Position numbers and translations under genes: made by a program. From Muriicola soli (GTDB lineage: Bacteria; Bacteroidota; Bacteroidia; Flavobacteriales; Flavobacteriaceae), in contig NZ_CP035544.1 of assembly GCF_004139715.1 (NCBI RefSeq), forward strand, positions 3,003,494 to 3,067,493: 64,000 bases of DNA. The letters are read 5' to 3'. The stretch's first letter is position 1. Every line of letters begins with the position of its first letter. Positions 16,298 to 27,126 of this stretch are shown one piece after another. The notes beneath the pieces were generated by a model. The model was given only the letters and a program-made list of their open reading frames with translations. It ran no database searches and had not been told where the DNA came from.

Positions 16298-19200
16298 ATG
16301 AAATTCAAGATTTTTACTCAGGCTATGGTGATGGCCTTATTCCTGTTCACCCTCAATGTAAATTCCCAGAGACGCTCAAAAGCGGCTGTAGCGGCTGTAT
16401 ACCCGGAAGAGTTGTATTCAAGTTTGGAATACAGACTGGTTGGGCCTTTCAGAGGCGGAAGATCAGCAGCAGTGACCGGGGTACCCGGACAGCCTAACTT
16501 GTTCTATTTCGGGGCTACCGGAGGAGGAGTATGGAAGACAACCGATGGCGGCAGAACCTGGGGTAACATTTCAGATGGTTACTTTGGGGGAAGTATTGGG
16601 GCGGTGGAAGTCGCCAATAGTGATCCCAATGTGATCTATGTTGGAGGAGGAGAGAAGACGCTGAGGGGGAATGTTTCTTCCGGTTACGGAGTTTGGAAAT
16701 CAGTAGATGCAGGTAAATCCTGGAATTCTGTAGGATTAAACAATAGCAGGCATGTCCCTAGAATTCGAATACATCCAGACAATCCGGATATAGTTTATTC
16801 GGCTGTTCTAGGCGACATCTACAAACCTTCTGCGGATAGAGGGATCTATAAAAGCACGGATGGTGGGAAAACGTGGAGAAAAACACTGTTTGTCAATGAC
16901 CAGGCCGGTGCAGTAGACCTTATTCTCGACCCAACGAATCCGAGAATTATCTACGCTTCTACCTGGCGTGCCCAAAGGACGCCTTATAGTCTCAGCAGTG
17001 GTGGAGATGGTTCTGCACTTTGGAAGAGTACTGATAGCGGGGAGAACTGGACAGAGATTTCCAAAAATGAAGGTTTCCCAAAAGACACCCTTGGAATTAT
17101 AGGAGTAACCGTTTCACCTGTGAATCCGGACAGGGTTTGGGCAATTGTAGAAAACAAGGATAAAGGAGGGCTTTACCGATCTGAAGATGGAGGAAAGAAA
17201 TGGAGTCTGGTAAATTCTGAACGAAAACTACGTCAACGCGCCTGGTATTACACCCGGGTATATGCCGATACCGAAAACGAAGACTTGGTGTATGTACTCA
17301 ATGTGCGGTATCACAAATCGACAGACGGCGGGAAAAGCTTTAATACATTTAATGCCCCGCACGGAGATCACCACGACCTTTGGATTGCCCCTGAAAATCC
17401 TAAAAGAATGATTATAGGGGATGACGGTGGGGCACAGATATCCTATGATGGCGGACTCACATGGAGTACGTACTACAACCAGCCAACTGCTCAATTCTAT
17501 AGGGTAACAACGGATAATGCCTTTCCATATCGCATCTATGCGGCTCAACAAGATAATTCCACAATTCGGATTAACCACCGAAGCTCAGGGCGTACTATTG
17601 GTGATGACGATTGGGAATCAACAGCCGGCGGGGAATCTGCCCATATAGCCGTTGATCCAACCAACAATGATATTGTTTACGGAGGAAGTTACGGAGGATT
17701 TCTCACCAGGGTAAACCACGATGCTAACACTGTGAGGGGAATTAATGTTTGGCCCGATAATCCCATGGGATACGGTGCAGAAGGAATGAAGTATCGTTTC
17801 CAATGGAATTTCCCGATTATCTTCAGTAAACACGATCCTAAAAAACTTTACACCTTCTCCAATCATGTTCATCTGAGCACCAACGAAGGGCAGAGCTGGC
17901 AGCTCCTCAGTGGGGACCTTACCCGTAATGATCCCGACAAACTTGTGTCTAGCGGGGGACCAATTACCCAGGATAATACTGGGGTGGAATACTATTGCAC
18001 CATCTTTGCCGCTAATGAAAGTCCGCTTAAAGAAGGCCTTTTGTGGGTGGGAAGTGATGATGGCCTTATCCATGTCTCAAAAGACGGAGGTGGAAGTTGG
18101 GAAGATGTGACACCCACAAATATGCCCGAATGGTCGATGGTGAATAGCATTGAACCATCAGTATTTGATGAAGGCACCTGCTATGTTGCCGCTACCCGAT
18201 ATAAACTAGGTGATTTTCAGCCGTATTTGTACAAGACCACGGATTATGGTAAAAGCTGGCAAAAGATCACCAGTGGAATAGCAAATGAGCATTTCACCAG
18301 GGTATTGCGGGAAGATCCGAAAAGAAAGGGCCTTTTGTATGCCGGAACGGAAACAGGGATGTATATTTCTTTTGATGATGGGCGCAGCTGGAAACCTTTC
18401 CAGCTCAATCTGCCTATAGTACCCATTACTGATCTTGCCGTCAAGGACAATAATTTGGTGGTTGCTACCCAGGGGAGAAGCCTTTGGATCATTGATGATC
18501 TCACCATTCTACATCAACTAAATGAAGGTCTTGCTTCTGATGAGGCTGTATTGTATAAGCCCAAGGATTCCTACAGGACCCAAGGTGGAACCAGCAGAAG
18601 TCCTTCTAAAACAGCCGGGCAAAATCATCCTAACGGAGTCATCACTCATTTTTATCTAAAGGACCTCTCAGAAAAAGATAGTGTGGCACTTACCTACACT
18701 ACAGTATCGAGAGACACTCTGGCTGGTTTTAGTTCGTACGCTAAAGAAAACGACAAAAAACTCAAGGTCAAAAATGGTGGAAACACACATGTTTGGGATA
18801 CTAGAGGAAAAGGCGCACAGGACTTCAAGGGAATGATCCTATGGTGGGCCAGCCTTAACGGGCCAAAAGCGGTACCGGGTACCTATCAGGTGCATTTGTC
18901 CGTCAATGGTACTACTGAATCACAATCCTTCAACATCTTACCCGATCCCAGGGCCGAGGTTACGGTTGCTGAAATGCAAAAGCAATACGACTTTATCTCC
19001 GACATCAATAGTACAGTTGACAAAGCACATGGCTCTATCAAGAAGATCAGAAAGATCACAGCGCAACTCGATGCCTTTATGGCACAGTACAAAGGAGATG
19101 AGGCCACCAAAGAACTTGTTGATAAGGCGAAAAAATTAAAATCCGATTTTTCTGAAGTGGAAAAAGCGCTTTATCAGACTCAAAACAGAAGTGGTCAGGA

Positions 19201-19429
19201 CCCTTTAAATTTCCCTATCAGACTCACCAATAAATTAGCTCACCTGAACAGTCTGGTGTCTATCGATGATTTTCATCCAACAGACCAGGATATTGCAGTT
19301 AAAAATCAACTTACCTCAGAAATAATAAAACAGTTGGATCAATTTGATACTTTGGTAAGCGATGAGATCAAAGCATTTAATGATGCTTTTAATGCAATGC
19401 AACTAAATTATCTCTTTATAGAAGATTAG
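16298..19429 (+). CDS. Secreted BNR/VPS10-like beta-propeller protein (first of a tandem pair)
   Basis: A 1043-residue exported protein; the signal peptide ends near NVNSQ. Residues of about 40-750 are filled with BNR/Asp-box style repeats such as KTTDGGRTWGN, KSVDAGKSW and KSTDGGKTWRK, as in sortilin/VPS10-type and sialidase-like propellers. The C-terminal 150 residues are a charged helical segment with likely coiled coil. No T9SS tail is visible. The neighbour at 19521 is a clear paralogue of equal length. The family is common in marine Bacteroidota and often annotated as glycosyl hydrolase, but I see no proof of catalysis. Confidence 0.85.
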   Translation: MKFKIFTQAMVMALFLFTLNVNSQRRSKAAVAAVYPEELYSSLEYRLVGPFRGGRSAAVTGVPGQPNLFYFGATGGGVWKTTDGGRTWGNISDGYFGGSIGAVEVANSDPNVIYVGGGEKTLRGNVSSGYGVWKSVDAGKSWNSVGLNNSRHVPRIRIHPDNPDIVYSAVLGDIYKPSADRGIYKSTDGGKTWRKTLFVNDQAGAVDLILDPTNPRIIYASTWRAQRTPYSLSSGGDGSALWKSTDSGENWTEISKNEGFPKDTLGIIGVTVSPVNPDRVWAIVENKDKGGLYRSEDGGKKWSLVNSERKLRQRAWYYTRVYADTENEDLVYVLNVRYHKSTDGGKSFNTFNAPHGDHHDLWIAPENPKRMIIGDDGGAQISYDGGLTWSTYYNQPTAQFYRVTTDNAFPYRIYAAQQDNSTIRINHRSSGRTIGDDDWESTAGGESAHIAVDPTNNDIVYGGSYGGFLTRVNHDANTVRGINVWPDNPMGYGAEGMKYRFQWNFPIIFSKHDPKKLYTFSNHVHLSTNEGQSWQLLSGDLTRNDPDKLVSSGGPITQDNTGVEYYCTIFAANESPLKEGLLWVGSDDGLIHVSKDGGGSWEDVTPTNMPEWSMVNSIEPSVFDEGTCYVAATRYKLGDFQPYLYKTTDYGKSWQKITSGIANEHFTRVLREDPKRKGLLYAGTETGMYISFDDGRSWKPFQLNLPIVPITDLAVKDNNLVVATQGRSLWIIDDLTILHQLNEGLASDEAVLYKPKDSYRTQGGTSRSPSKTAGQNHPNGVITHFYLKDLSEKDSVALTYTTVSRDTLAGFSSYAKENDKKLKVKNGGNTHVWDTRGKGAQDFKGMILWWASLNGPKAVPGTYQVHLSVNGTTESQSFNILPDPRAEVTVAEMQKQYDFISDINSTVDKAHGSIKKIRKITAQLDAFMAQYKGDEATKELVDKAKKLKSDFSEVEKALYQTQNRSGQDPLNFPIRLTNKLAHLNSLVSIDDFHPTDQDIAVKNQLTSEIIKQLDQFDTLVSDEIKAFNDAFNAMQLNYLFIED

Positions 19430-19440
19430 AATGTCTGTCT

Positions 19441-19474
19441 AAAAGGCCCTTAGTTTTCGCTATTGGGCCTTTTT
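19441..19474 (+). terminator. Rho-independent terminator between the BNR paralogues
   Basis: AAAAGGCCC (19441-19449) pairs with GGGCCTTTT (19465-19473) around a 15-base loop and runs into a T tract. It should separate the two paralogues into different transcripts or reduce read-through. Confidence 0.85.
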
Positions 19475-19520
19475 AATCTCAACACCATACAAAGCCGTTT
19501 CAAAAAATACCCCACCAAAG

Positions 19521-22500
19521 ATGAAATCACGTATCCTTTGCTTTTTGTTAGTACTGATTACCGCAGGCCTTACTGCGCAAACAGCGGAATCTTATTTTCA
19601 ACCTCTGAAGTATAGAAATATCGGTCCCTTTAGAGGAGGGCGATCTGTCTCTGCAACCGGAGTAATGGGTGATCCGCTTACGTATTATATGGGGACTACC
19701 GGGGGCGGTCTTTGGAAAACCTCTGATGCAGGAGCGAGGTGGGAGAATATTTCGGATGGTTTTTTTAAAATGGGCTCCGTTGGCGCTGTTGCAGTTTCCG
19801 CTTCTAACCCGAATATAGTGTATTGTGGGATGGGGGAACATGCCGTTAGAGGTGTGATGACTTCCTACGGAGATGGAGTGTATAAATCTACAGACGCAGG
19901 TAAGACCTGGACGAAAATGGGTCTGGAAAAGACCCAACATATAGCACGAATTCTTATTCATCCCACCAATCCGGACATAGTCTATGTGGCTGCACAAGGA
20001 GCTTTATACGGCCCAAATAAAGAAAGGGGCATCTTTAAAAGTGTGGATGGGGGTAAAACATGGAAGAATACACTTTTTGTAAATGACCTCACCGGTTGTA
20101 ACGAGCTTTCTATGGTTTCATCTACTCCTGAAGTTATGTATGCCAGTATGTGGCATCATCAACGCAAACCTGAAATCGTCATTAGTGGAGGTGAAGGGAG
20201 CGGACTATACAAATCCACTGACGGAGGGGATACCTGGAAAAAAATCCACGAGGGATTGCCCGAAGAAAAAGGAAAAATGGCTATAGCCGTGAGTGAGGCT
20301 AATCCCCAAAAAGTGTATGCCTTAATTGAAAGCGATTCTGACCAGGACCTGGGGGGATTGTTTGTATCCAATGATGCCGGGGACTCCTGGAAAATGGTCA
20401 GTGGTGACAACAGACTGGTACAACGCGCCTGGTACTACATCGAAGTTTTTCCAGACCCGAATAATGAAAATGTAGTTTATGTTATGAGCGCTCAAGCCCT
20501 GCGCTCTATTGACGGTGGAAAGACCTGGGAAGAGATTACAGGAACACACGGGGATTATCACGATTTGTGGATCAATCCCGACAATTCCCGAAATATGATT
20601 ATTGCCAATGACGGTGGTGCAGCCATTTCTTTCGACTATGGTAAAACCTGGACGAGTCAGGACATCATGCCTACAGCCCAATTTTACAGGATCAATACCG
20701 ACCGCTTGTTTCCTTATAACATTTATGGGGGACAACAGGACAACTCTTCGGTCAGAATCCCTCACCTATCGCTTTCGAGTGGGGGAATAGGAGAACAGGA
20801 TTGGACCAGTTCAGCAGGAGGTGAAAGTGCTTTTCTGGCTTTCGATCCTGACAACCCCAGATATGTGATGGGAGGTAGTTATTTAGGCTACATCGACCTG
20901 CTGGATACACAGACCAAATCACGAACAAAAGTCCTGGCGGCCCCCATTCAATATCTGGGCATGGCGGCAAGAGACATGAAATACCTCTTTAACTGGAACG
21001 CACCTATAATTCGTTCCCAACACGAACCCAATACATTTTACCACTGTGCCCAAATGGTACTCAGGACAAGAGATATGGGTGTCACTTGGGAAGAAATTTC
21101 ACCAGACCTCACAAGAAATATGGATAATAAACAAGGCAAGGGTGGAGGTCCCTATACAGTAGAAGCTGTAGGTGCAGAAAATTACGGGACTATTTCTTAT
21201 ATGATCGAATCACCGCATGAAAAAGGTGTATACTGGACAGGTAGTGACGATGGCTTTGTTCATCTAACCAGGGATGGGGGAAATACCTGGCAAAATGTAA
21301 CCCCTAAGGGATTAAAAGAATGCCTGATCAACGCCATTGAAGTATCGCCACATAATCCCGGAACGACCTATATCGCTACTACCCGGTATAAGTTTAACGA
21401 CTATACCCCCGCCCTTTATAAAACGTATAATTACGGGAAAAGCTGGACAAACATAAGTTCGGGGATTCCTTATGGCTCCTTCACCAGGGTAGTTCGTGAA
21501 GATGTGGAGAAATCCGGACTTTTATATGCAGGAACTGAGAAGGGGATATTTATTTCATGGAACGATGGAACTTCATGGGAGCCGATTCAATTAAATCTAC
21601 CGAATACTCCCGTTACAGACCTTAAGGTACATCAGGGAGACCTGATAGTAGCTACTTCTGGAAGATCGTTCTGGATCCTCGATGACCTTGCTGTACTCGC
21701 GCAATACGAGCCTCTTAACCAGGGCTTAAAACTCTATCAGCCCGAAAGTGCCATGAATGCTTCATGGAGTAGTCCATTAAATGGGAATTCAAAGAAATTC
21801 ATCGGTTCTCAGCCCTTCGAAGGTGTGAATCCGGCTAATGGGATGGTGATCTATTACGAATTACCTGTAAGTACCAATAAGATCCCGCTAAAAATGGAGA
21901 TCAGAAATTCTCAAGGGAAACTTATACGTTCATTTAGTTCAGAGAAAGACGTGACCTATCAGGAGCACAACGGCGGCGGACCTCCCCCAAAACCAGTTTT
22001 ACCCAGGGAAGAGGGGCTGAACAGATTTGTCTGGGATATGAATTATCCAATTATGGAAGGAATTCCGGGTGTGTATATGGAAGCCGGATTTGAAGGTCAT
22101 ATGGCGCCGCCGGGAGTTTACGACATAAAGCTGACCATGGGAGATGAGTCTGTTAAGACCCAGGCTAGTATTATAGCTACTCCGGGTTTTGAAGTTTCTA
22201 ATACCCAATATGAAGAATTTGATTCCTTTATGTCAGAAATGGAAGCTGAACTCAGTGTCATGCATTTAATGGTCAATCAATTGTACAATGTACAAGGGCA
22301 ACTGAAAAAAATATTGGAATCCCTTGAAGCAGGTCCTTTAAAAGAAACAGGACAGAAACTGCTAAATGATTTGGTATCCTGGGACGAAGATATGATTCAG
22401 CGGAAATCACAGGCGTATGACGATGTTGAGAATTTTCCCAATAAATTTACGGCGGAATATATTTTCCTGATTAACCAAAGCAACAGTGTAATTCCCAGGG

Positions 22501-22649
22501 TCAATCAGGGTTCAAGGGAACGTAAAAAAGAACTGGATACACAGTGGAACATGTTGAAGGAAAGAGGCCAGCAGTTTCTTGAAGATGCCCTTCCCGAATA
22601 CAACAAAGCCTTGTGGAACTCCGGAATAGGAGCTATTCTATTACATTGA
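19521..22649 (+). CDS. Secreted BNR/VPS10-like beta-propeller protein (second of a tandem pair)
   Basis: A 1042-residue exported protein with a signal peptide ending at LTAQ. It aligns along its whole length with the upstream gene: both share GPFRGGRS, TGGGxWKT, QRAWYY, HGDxHDLWI, PTAQFYR and [12 protein letters not shown] segments. Asp-box repeats ([33 protein letters not shown]) fill the first 700 residues. A proline-rich [11 protein letters not shown] linker near residue 820 and a helical C-terminus follow. The end lies 2 bases before hemJ, so hemJ is probably translated from the same transcript. Confidence 0.85.
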   Translation: MKSRILCFLLVLITAGLTAQTAESYFQPLKYRNIGPFRGGRSVSATGVMGDPLTYYMGTTGGGLWKTSDAGARWENISDGFFKMGSVGAVAVSASNPNIVYCGMGEHAVRGVMTSYGDGVYKSTDAGKTWTKMGLEKTQHIARILIHPTNPDIVYVAAQGALYGPNKERGIFKSVDGGKTWKNTLFVNDLTGCNELSMVSSTPEVMYASMWHHQRKPEIVISGGEGSGLYKSTDGGDTWKKIHEGLPEEKGKMAIAVSEANPQKVYALIESDSDQDLGGLFVSNDAGDSWKMVSGDNRLVQRAWYYIEVFPDPNNENVVYVMSAQALRSIDGGKTWEEITGTHGDYHDLWINPDNSRNMIIANDGGAAISFDYGKTWTSQDIMPTAQFYRINTDRLFPYNIYGGQQDNSSVRIPHLSLSSGGIGEQDWTSSAGGESAFLAFDPDNPRYVMGGSYLGYIDLLDTQTKSRTKVLAAPIQYLGMAARDMKYLFNWNAPIIRSQHEPNTFYHCAQMVLRTRDMGVTWEEISPDLTRNMDNKQGKGGGPYTVEAVGAENYGTISYMIESPHEKGVYWTGSDDGFVHLTRDGGNTWQNVTPKGLKECLINAIEVSPHNPGTTYIATTRYKFNDYTPALYKTYNYGKSWTNISSGIPYGSFTRVVREDVEKSGLLYAGTEKGIFISWNDGTSWEPIQLNLPNTPVTDLKVHQGDLIVATSGRSFWILDDLAVLAQYEPLNQGLKLYQPESAMNASWSSPLNGNSKKFIGSQPFEGVNPANGMVIYYELPVSTNKIPLKMEIRNSQGKLIRSFSSEKDVTYQEHNGGGPPPKPVLPREEGLNRFVWDMNYPIMEGIPGVYMEAGFEGHMAPPGVYDIKLTMGDESVKTQASIIATPGFEVSNTQYEEFDSFMSEMEAELSVMHLMVNQLYNVQGQLKKILESLEAGPLKETGQKLLNDLVSWDEDMIQRKSQAYDDVENFPNKFTAEYIFLINQSNSVIPRVNQGSRERKKELDTQWNMLKERGQQFLEDALPEYNKALWNSGIGAILLH

Positions 22650-22651
22650 TT

Positions 22652-23203
22652 ATGGGGGAATATTACAATTACATCAAAGCGTTGCACCTTATTTTTGTGG
22701 TCACCTGGTTTGCTGGCTTATTTTATATTCCCAGGCTATTTGTTTACCATATCGAAGCTCAGGAAAAGCCCGAACCCGACCGGCAGATATTATCGCAGCA
22801 ATTGAAATTGATGTCGAAGAGACTCTGGTATATCATAACATGGCCATCAGCCATTTTGTGCACCTTATTTGCAATCTGGTTGCTAATCCTGATGCCAGGC
22901 TGGCTATCACAATCCTGGATGCACGTTAAATTACTATTTGTTGTATTACTGATTGCCTATCACCTGAAGACTCATCTGATGTTTATTCAATTACAACGAG
23001 ACCAGGTAAAATACAGCTCAAATTTTATGCGAATTTGGAATGAAGGAGCTACCCTTGTCTTGTTTGCGGTAACTTTCCTTGTCATTTTAAAAAGTGCCTT
23101 TAATTGGATCTACGGAGTAGTAGGGATTTTTGTTTTGGTCATATTGCTGATGCTCGGGATAAGGCTCTATAAAAGGATACGTAACAGGAATCCCGACGCC
23201 TGA
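22652..23203 (+). CDS. hemJ: Protoporphyrinogen IX oxidase HemJ (CopD-like membrane protein)
   Basis: A 183-residue integral membrane protein with four or five hydrophobic helices. The ATG at 22652 gives MGEYYNYIKALHLIFVVTWF. An upstream in-frame ATG at 22613 lies inside the previous gene. The family signature is present: H12 in ALHLIFVVTWF, R28 in IPRLFVYH, W64-P65 in ITWPS, and H91 with K93 in WMHVKLLFVV. HemJ oxidises protoporphyrinogen IX, the step before HemH. Finding it here supplies the missing late heme enzyme, away from the hemA operon and next to a sensor kinase gene. Confidence 0.88.
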   Translation: MGEYYNYIKALHLIFVVTWFAGLFYIPRLFVYHIEAQEKPEPDRQILSQQLKLMSKRLWYIITWPSAILCTLFAIWLLILMPGWLSQSWMHVKLLFVVLLIAYHLKTHLMFIQLQRDQVKYSSNFMRIWNEGATLVLFAVTFLVILKSAFNWIYGVVGIFVLVILLMLGIRLYKRIRNRNPDA

Positions 23204-23226
23204 TGATCTCATTTTTGGACTGATTA

Positions 23227-24723
23227 TTGCTATCTTTAGAAGCAAATATAAGAGCCTTGTTCAAAAAGTTCTCCCTCAGGTCCAGGATTTTTGTCACCAT
23301 GATATTCTTAGTGTTAATTGCTTCGGTGCTTATCGCCGGGGTAACCATCTATCAATACAGGGAACAGTCAAAGGATTACCATCAGGAAAGGCTGGAGCGA
23401 AAAGAGGAACAAGTAAAACAGAGTATCGCGTACACCCTTCAGGCAACTACTTATCCCGTCATCACACAAAATCTCGGGCTGATCTTCAAGGATGAAATTT
23501 ACCGTATCGCTGATGTACAGAACGTAAATTTCAATCTTTACGACCTCGAAGGACAACTCATTAAAAGCAGCAGGCCGAAGTTTCATAACGACTCAATATC
23601 ACTTTGCCTTGATGCTGAAGTCCTCAATGGGCTGAAGGAAAGTCCGAATAAGCGACTGGTTGAGGACAATGTAGCTGCCGGAAGCAAGTACCAGGCGTCC
23701 TACACCTACATCAATGATCCTAAATTTAAACCGATAGGTATACTTAATCTGCCGTATTATGAGGATAATTCCTTTAATAGTATGGAATTACGAGAATTCT
23801 TGTTCAGGCTAGGCGGGGTATACCTCGTGATGTTTTTTATAGCAATTATCCTTGCGTATTTTATTTCAAAATATATTACCCGCTCGCTTGAAAATATATC
23901 GGAGAAGTTACATCAAACCAACCTTACAAAGCGCAACGAAAAGATCTATGTAAAAAATCCCAGCGTGGAGATCAATAAACTTATTGATTCATACAATAGT
24001 ATGATCGATCAGCTGGAACAGAGTGCAGCGAAATTGGCGAGAAGTGAAAGGGAACAGGCGTGGAGAGAAATGGCCAAACAAGTAGCTCATGAGATCAAAA
24101 ATCCACTAACCCCGATGCGCTTAACCGTCCAGAGTTTTCAGCGAAAATTTGATCCGTCGCAAGGGGATGCAAAATTGAAAATTGAGGAGTTTTCCAAAAC
24201 CCTTATTCAGCAAATTGATATGATGAGTAGCATTGCGGGGGCTTTCTCAAATTTTGCTGAGATGCCAGCTCAACAAAATGAGACGCTTAATGTAGTGAAA
24301 ACGGTAAAATTGGCGTTGGACATTTTTAATGAAAATTACATCCATTTTATTTCTGAAGAAGAAGAAATTATTGCGAAATTAGACAGAACCCAGTTGATCA
24401 GGGTGGTTACTAATCTTGTAAAAAATGCCATACAGGCTGTGCCCGACGTTGAATCTCCTAGGATTCTTGTTTCAGTAACCTCAGACGGAGATTACGTTAA
24501 GATCGCAGTGGCTGACAACGGCATTGGTATTTCAGATGAGGTAAAAGAAAAGGTCTTTGAACCAAAATTCACAACGAAATCAAGTGGTATGGGACTCGGA
24601 CTGGGGATGGTAAAGAATATCGTAGAGACATATAAAGGGACAATTTCACTGACTTCCCAACCCGGTAAAGGCTCGGTTTTTTCTGTGAGATTTCCAAAAG
24701 CGAATCAAAATATACAAGTATGA
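23227..24723 (+). CDS. NtrY-like membrane sensor histidine kinase
   Basis: A 498-residue kinase starting at a TTG, chosen because it precedes the usual KFSLRSRIF lead-in; no ATG fits. One membrane helix lies at about 21-43 and a second at about 197-214 with a 150-residue extracytoplasmic sensor between. A HAMP segment leads to the HisKA motif AHEIKNPLTP with phosphoacceptor H288. The ATPase domain shows NLVKNAIQAV, VADNGIGI and GLGLGMVKNI. No response regulator gene is adjacent, so its partner is encoded elsewhere. The stop overlaps the next gene by 4 bases. Confidence 0.9.
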   Translation: MLSLEANIRALFKKFSLRSRIFVTMIFLVLIASVLIAGVTIYQYREQSKDYHQERLERKEEQVKQSIAYTLQATTYPVITQNLGLIFKDEIYRIADVQNVNFNLYDLEGQLIKSSRPKFHNDSISLCLDAEVLNGLKESPNKRLVEDNVAAGSKYQASYTYINDPKFKPIGILNLPYYEDNSFNSMELREFLFRLGGVYLVMFFIAIILAYFISKYITRSLENISEKLHQTNLTKRNEKIYVKNPSVEINKLIDSYNSMIDQLEQSAAKLARSEREQAWREMAKQVAHEIKNPLTPMRLTVQSFQRKFDPSQGDAKLKIEEFSKTLIQQIDMMSSIAGAFSNFAEMPAQQNETLNVVKTVKLALDIFNENYIHFISEEEEIIAKLDRTQLIRVVTNLVKNAIQAVPDVESPRILVSVTSDGDYVKIAVADNGIGISDEVKEKVFEPKFTTKSSGMGLGLGMVKNIVETYKGTISLTSQPGKGSVFSVRFPKANQNIQV

Positions 24724-25502
24724 GTTACAATAATCTTATCGTCGAGTTAGATGACAATATAGCCGTAGTTGTGATCAATCGGCCTAAAAAATTAAATGCG
24801 CTAAATACCGCGACAATCAAAGAGCTTCACCTGGCCTTCAAATCTCTGGAAAAGAACAAAAAGGTAAGGGTGATAATACTGACAGGAGCAGGGGAAAAAG
24901 CCTTTGTTGCCGGAGCTGATATTTCGGAATTTTCCCATTTCAATACAAAACAGGGCGGGCAACTGGCTGCCCAGGGACAGGAATTACTATTCGATTTCAT
25001 AGAAAATCTAGACAAACCTGTGATAGCTGCTGTCAATGGCTTTGCTTTAGGGGGCGGACTCGAATTGGCCATGTCTTGTCATTTTAGAATAGCCAGCCAT
25101 AATGCACGAATGGGTTTGCCTGAAGTATCCTTAGGGGTTATTCCCGGATATGGCGGTACACAGAGGCTTCCTCAACTTATAGGTAAGGGCAGGGCGATGG
25201 AAATGATTATGACCGGGGGGATGATCGATGTGGAAAGAGCCATAGAGTTTGGCCTGGTGAACCATATCGCATCTTCTGAAGAATTGATTGATTTCTGTAA
25301 GGAGATCGCAAAAAAAATCGCGAAAAACTCCCCAAAGGCTGTTAGTCAGGCAATAAAAGCGATAAATGCGGGTTTTAAGAATGAAGTTGACGGGTTTGAG
25401 GTGGAAATCGAAGCCTTTGGGCAATGCTTCGGTACCGATGATTTCAAGGAAGGTACTTCTGCCTTTCTGGAGAAAAGAAAAGCCTCCTTTCCAGGATCCT
25501 GA
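24720..25502 (+). CDS. Enoyl-CoA hydratase/isomerase family protein
   Basis: A 260-residue crotonase-fold enzyme of typical length. The oxyanion-hole segments AGADISEF and GFALGGGLELAMSC are present, and both catalytic glutamates of true hydratases are kept: E115 in GGGLELAM and E135 in LPEVSLGVIPGYGGTQRL. It therefore probably hydrates short-chain enoyl-CoA in beta-oxidation or butanoate metabolism in the cytoplasm. The start codon overlaps the kinase stop (ATGA), implying translational coupling, although no functional link to the kinase is obvious. Confidence 0.92.
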   Translation: MSYNNLIVELDDNIAVVVINRPKKLNALNTATIKELHLAFKSLEKNKKVRVIILTGAGEKAFVAGADISEFSHFNTKQGGQLAAQGQELLFDFIENLDKPVIAAVNGFALGGGLELAMSCHFRIASHNARMGLPEVSLGVIPGYGGTQRLPQLIGKGRAMEMIMTGGMIDVERAIEFGLVNHIASSEELIDFCKEIAKKIAKNSPKAVSQAIKAINAGFKNEVDGFEVEIEAFGQCFGTDDFKEGTSAFLEKRKASFPGS

Positions 25503-25526
25503 TTGATTTCATTTTAATTAAAACAT

Positions 25527-27077
25527 ATGCAAAAACGAATCCTGCTTTTCGGCCTGCTTTGTATTGGATTTCTTGTAAGAGCACAAGAACTTCCTGTGGA
25601 ATACACCTTCGGAGAAAAATATAATGATCGGTATAAATATTCTAATCTGTTGAATATTGAAGACGATGGTCAAGGGGGTTCATTACTCGTAAGGGCCTAT
25701 TACTCTGGAATGATCTTAAAACCGAAAGGTTTTATTATAGAACATTACGATGAGAATCTTCAATTGATTTCGGAATACAATTACAAACTAAAAGGATCCG
25801 AATTTGTCAATGGCTATTTTAAAAACGGACAACTGTATTTACTATTTCTGGACTATAATTACGAATCTGAGGAATACGAATACTGGGTACACAGGAGTCC
25901 GGTAGACCCATTTACCTTTACCAAGGAAAAACTCCTTTCATTCCGATCTGCCCCTGTCAAAAATCCTCTTGACAAGAATTATTACAACAGAAAGTTTAAT
26001 TCTGGTTTTACAACCACAGTCTTATTTCCGGAAGACAAAAGTTCTTTTGTAATCAGCACCCATTACAAAAAGGGCAAAAATAACCGTCACGATATCTACC
26101 TTTTTACCTCAGGCCTTAAGAAAGCCCTTTATCAGGACTTTTCATCTGAAGTAGAGGAGAAGAATTATGCCTTTGAGCGCGTAGCAGTTTCCAAAGACCT
26201 GAGTGAAGTCTTTATCCTGGGGAAAGCCTATTTTAAAAAGCGACGCTTTACGGCTCTTGAACGCAAGTTTCAATACGAATTAATCAAGCTTACCAATTCG
26301 GGCATCGCAACGCAGAATTTCGACTCGGAGGGAAAATATTCAGAATCCTTAACTCCTATTCTCAACAAAGGAGAACTTATATGTGTGGGCTTTTACGCAA
26401 ACCGCAAGGACAACAGGTATAACGGTCTGTCTTATTTTAAGGTCGATCCTATTTCTCTGGATGTAAAAACAAAAAAATACAATCCTTTCTCCGATCAATT
26501 CATGTTTGATAAGTTCGGACAGGAGGAAGACAAGGATATAAAGAATCTGGTTTTTAAGAGTGTAGTGATTACTCCACAAGATGAAATCCTTTTCAATGCC
26601 GAGGAGTATTTTGTTACCCAAAGTGTACAAGCTAATTCAAGTGGAGGCAGGTTGAGAGTAGAACGCTTCCATCACAACGACATCGTCAGTGCTAAGATGG
26701 ATGCCCAGGGAAATATGGTTTGGGCCAGGAATATCAATAAATCTGAGGTTACCCAAGGTGATGGATCTTATGCCTCATACAGTTCCCTCACCAAAAATGG
26801 TAAAACCTACTTTTTTATCAGCACAGCTGCAGATAATCCCCAGGTACTCAACAAGGAACGGATTATCTTCAAACAAGGTCTGAGCAGAAACCGAAATGTT
26901 TTTATTATTGAACTGAATGAAAAAGGGCAGATGAGCTATAAAAAAATCATCGACTCAAAAGATGCGCGTCTTCCCCTTATGGTCTCAAACCCGCTGATGA
27001 ATGAACAGAGCGGTAAGGTGCTCTTCTATGCAAAAAGAGGAACCAAAAAACAGCTGGTTAATGTTGCCTTAGACTAA
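25527..27077 (+). CDS. Hypothetical secreted protein
   Basis: A 516-residue protein with a signal peptide, MQKRILLFGLLCIGFLVRAQ. The mature part is rich in aromatic residues and alternates short strands with lysine-rich turns, as in large beta-sheet or propeller proteins. I do not recognise a Pfam family or catalytic motif, and there is no T9SS tail. It lies 24 bases after the enoyl-CoA hydratase on the same strand, so it is probably in the same operon. Function unknown. Confidence 0.7.
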   Translation: MQKRILLFGLLCIGFLVRAQELPVEYTFGEKYNDRYKYSNLLNIEDDGQGGSLLVRAYYSGMILKPKGFIIEHYDENLQLISEYNYKLKGSEFVNGYFKNGQLYLLFLDYNYESEEYEYWVHRSPVDPFTFTKEKLLSFRSAPVKNPLDKNYYNRKFNSGFTTTVLFPEDKSSFVISTHYKKGKNNRHDIYLFTSGLKKALYQDFSSEVEEKNYAFERVAVSKDLSEVFILGKAYFKKRRFTALERKFQYELIKLTNSGIATQNFDSEGKYSESLTPILNKGELICVGFYANRKDNRYNGLSYFKVDPISLDVKTKKYNPFSDQFMFDKFGQEEDKDIKNLVFKSVVITPQDEILFNAEEYFVTQSVQANSSGGRLRVERFHHNDIVSAKMDAQGNMVWARNINKSEVTQGDGSYASYSSLTKNGKTYFFISTAADNPQVLNKERIIFKQGLSRNRNVFIIELNEKGQMSYKKIIDSKDARLPLMVSNPLMNEQSGKVLFYAKRGTKKQLVNVALD

Positions 27078-27101
27078 TTGTTTCGTTTTGGAAAAAATCC
27101 A

Positions 27102-27121
27102 TATATTTGGATAATATCCAA
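27102..27121 (+). promoter_or_regulatory. -7 box overlapped by an inverted repeat, before the radical SAM gene
   Basis: TATATTTG at 27102-27109 is an exact TAnnTTTG -7 box, 17 bases before the ATG. The inverted repeat TTGGAT (27107-27112) and ATCCAA (27116-27121) with a 3-base spacer starts inside the -7 box and covers the predicted start of transcription, where a repressor could block it. The -33 element is not clear. Confidence 0.4.
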
Positions 27122-27126
27122 TATTA

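Noticed and set aside
24720..25502. Enoyl-CoA hydratase homologue as a non-catalytic crotonase
   Set aside because: Both catalytic glutamates (E115 and E135) are present, so an active hydratase is the better reading.
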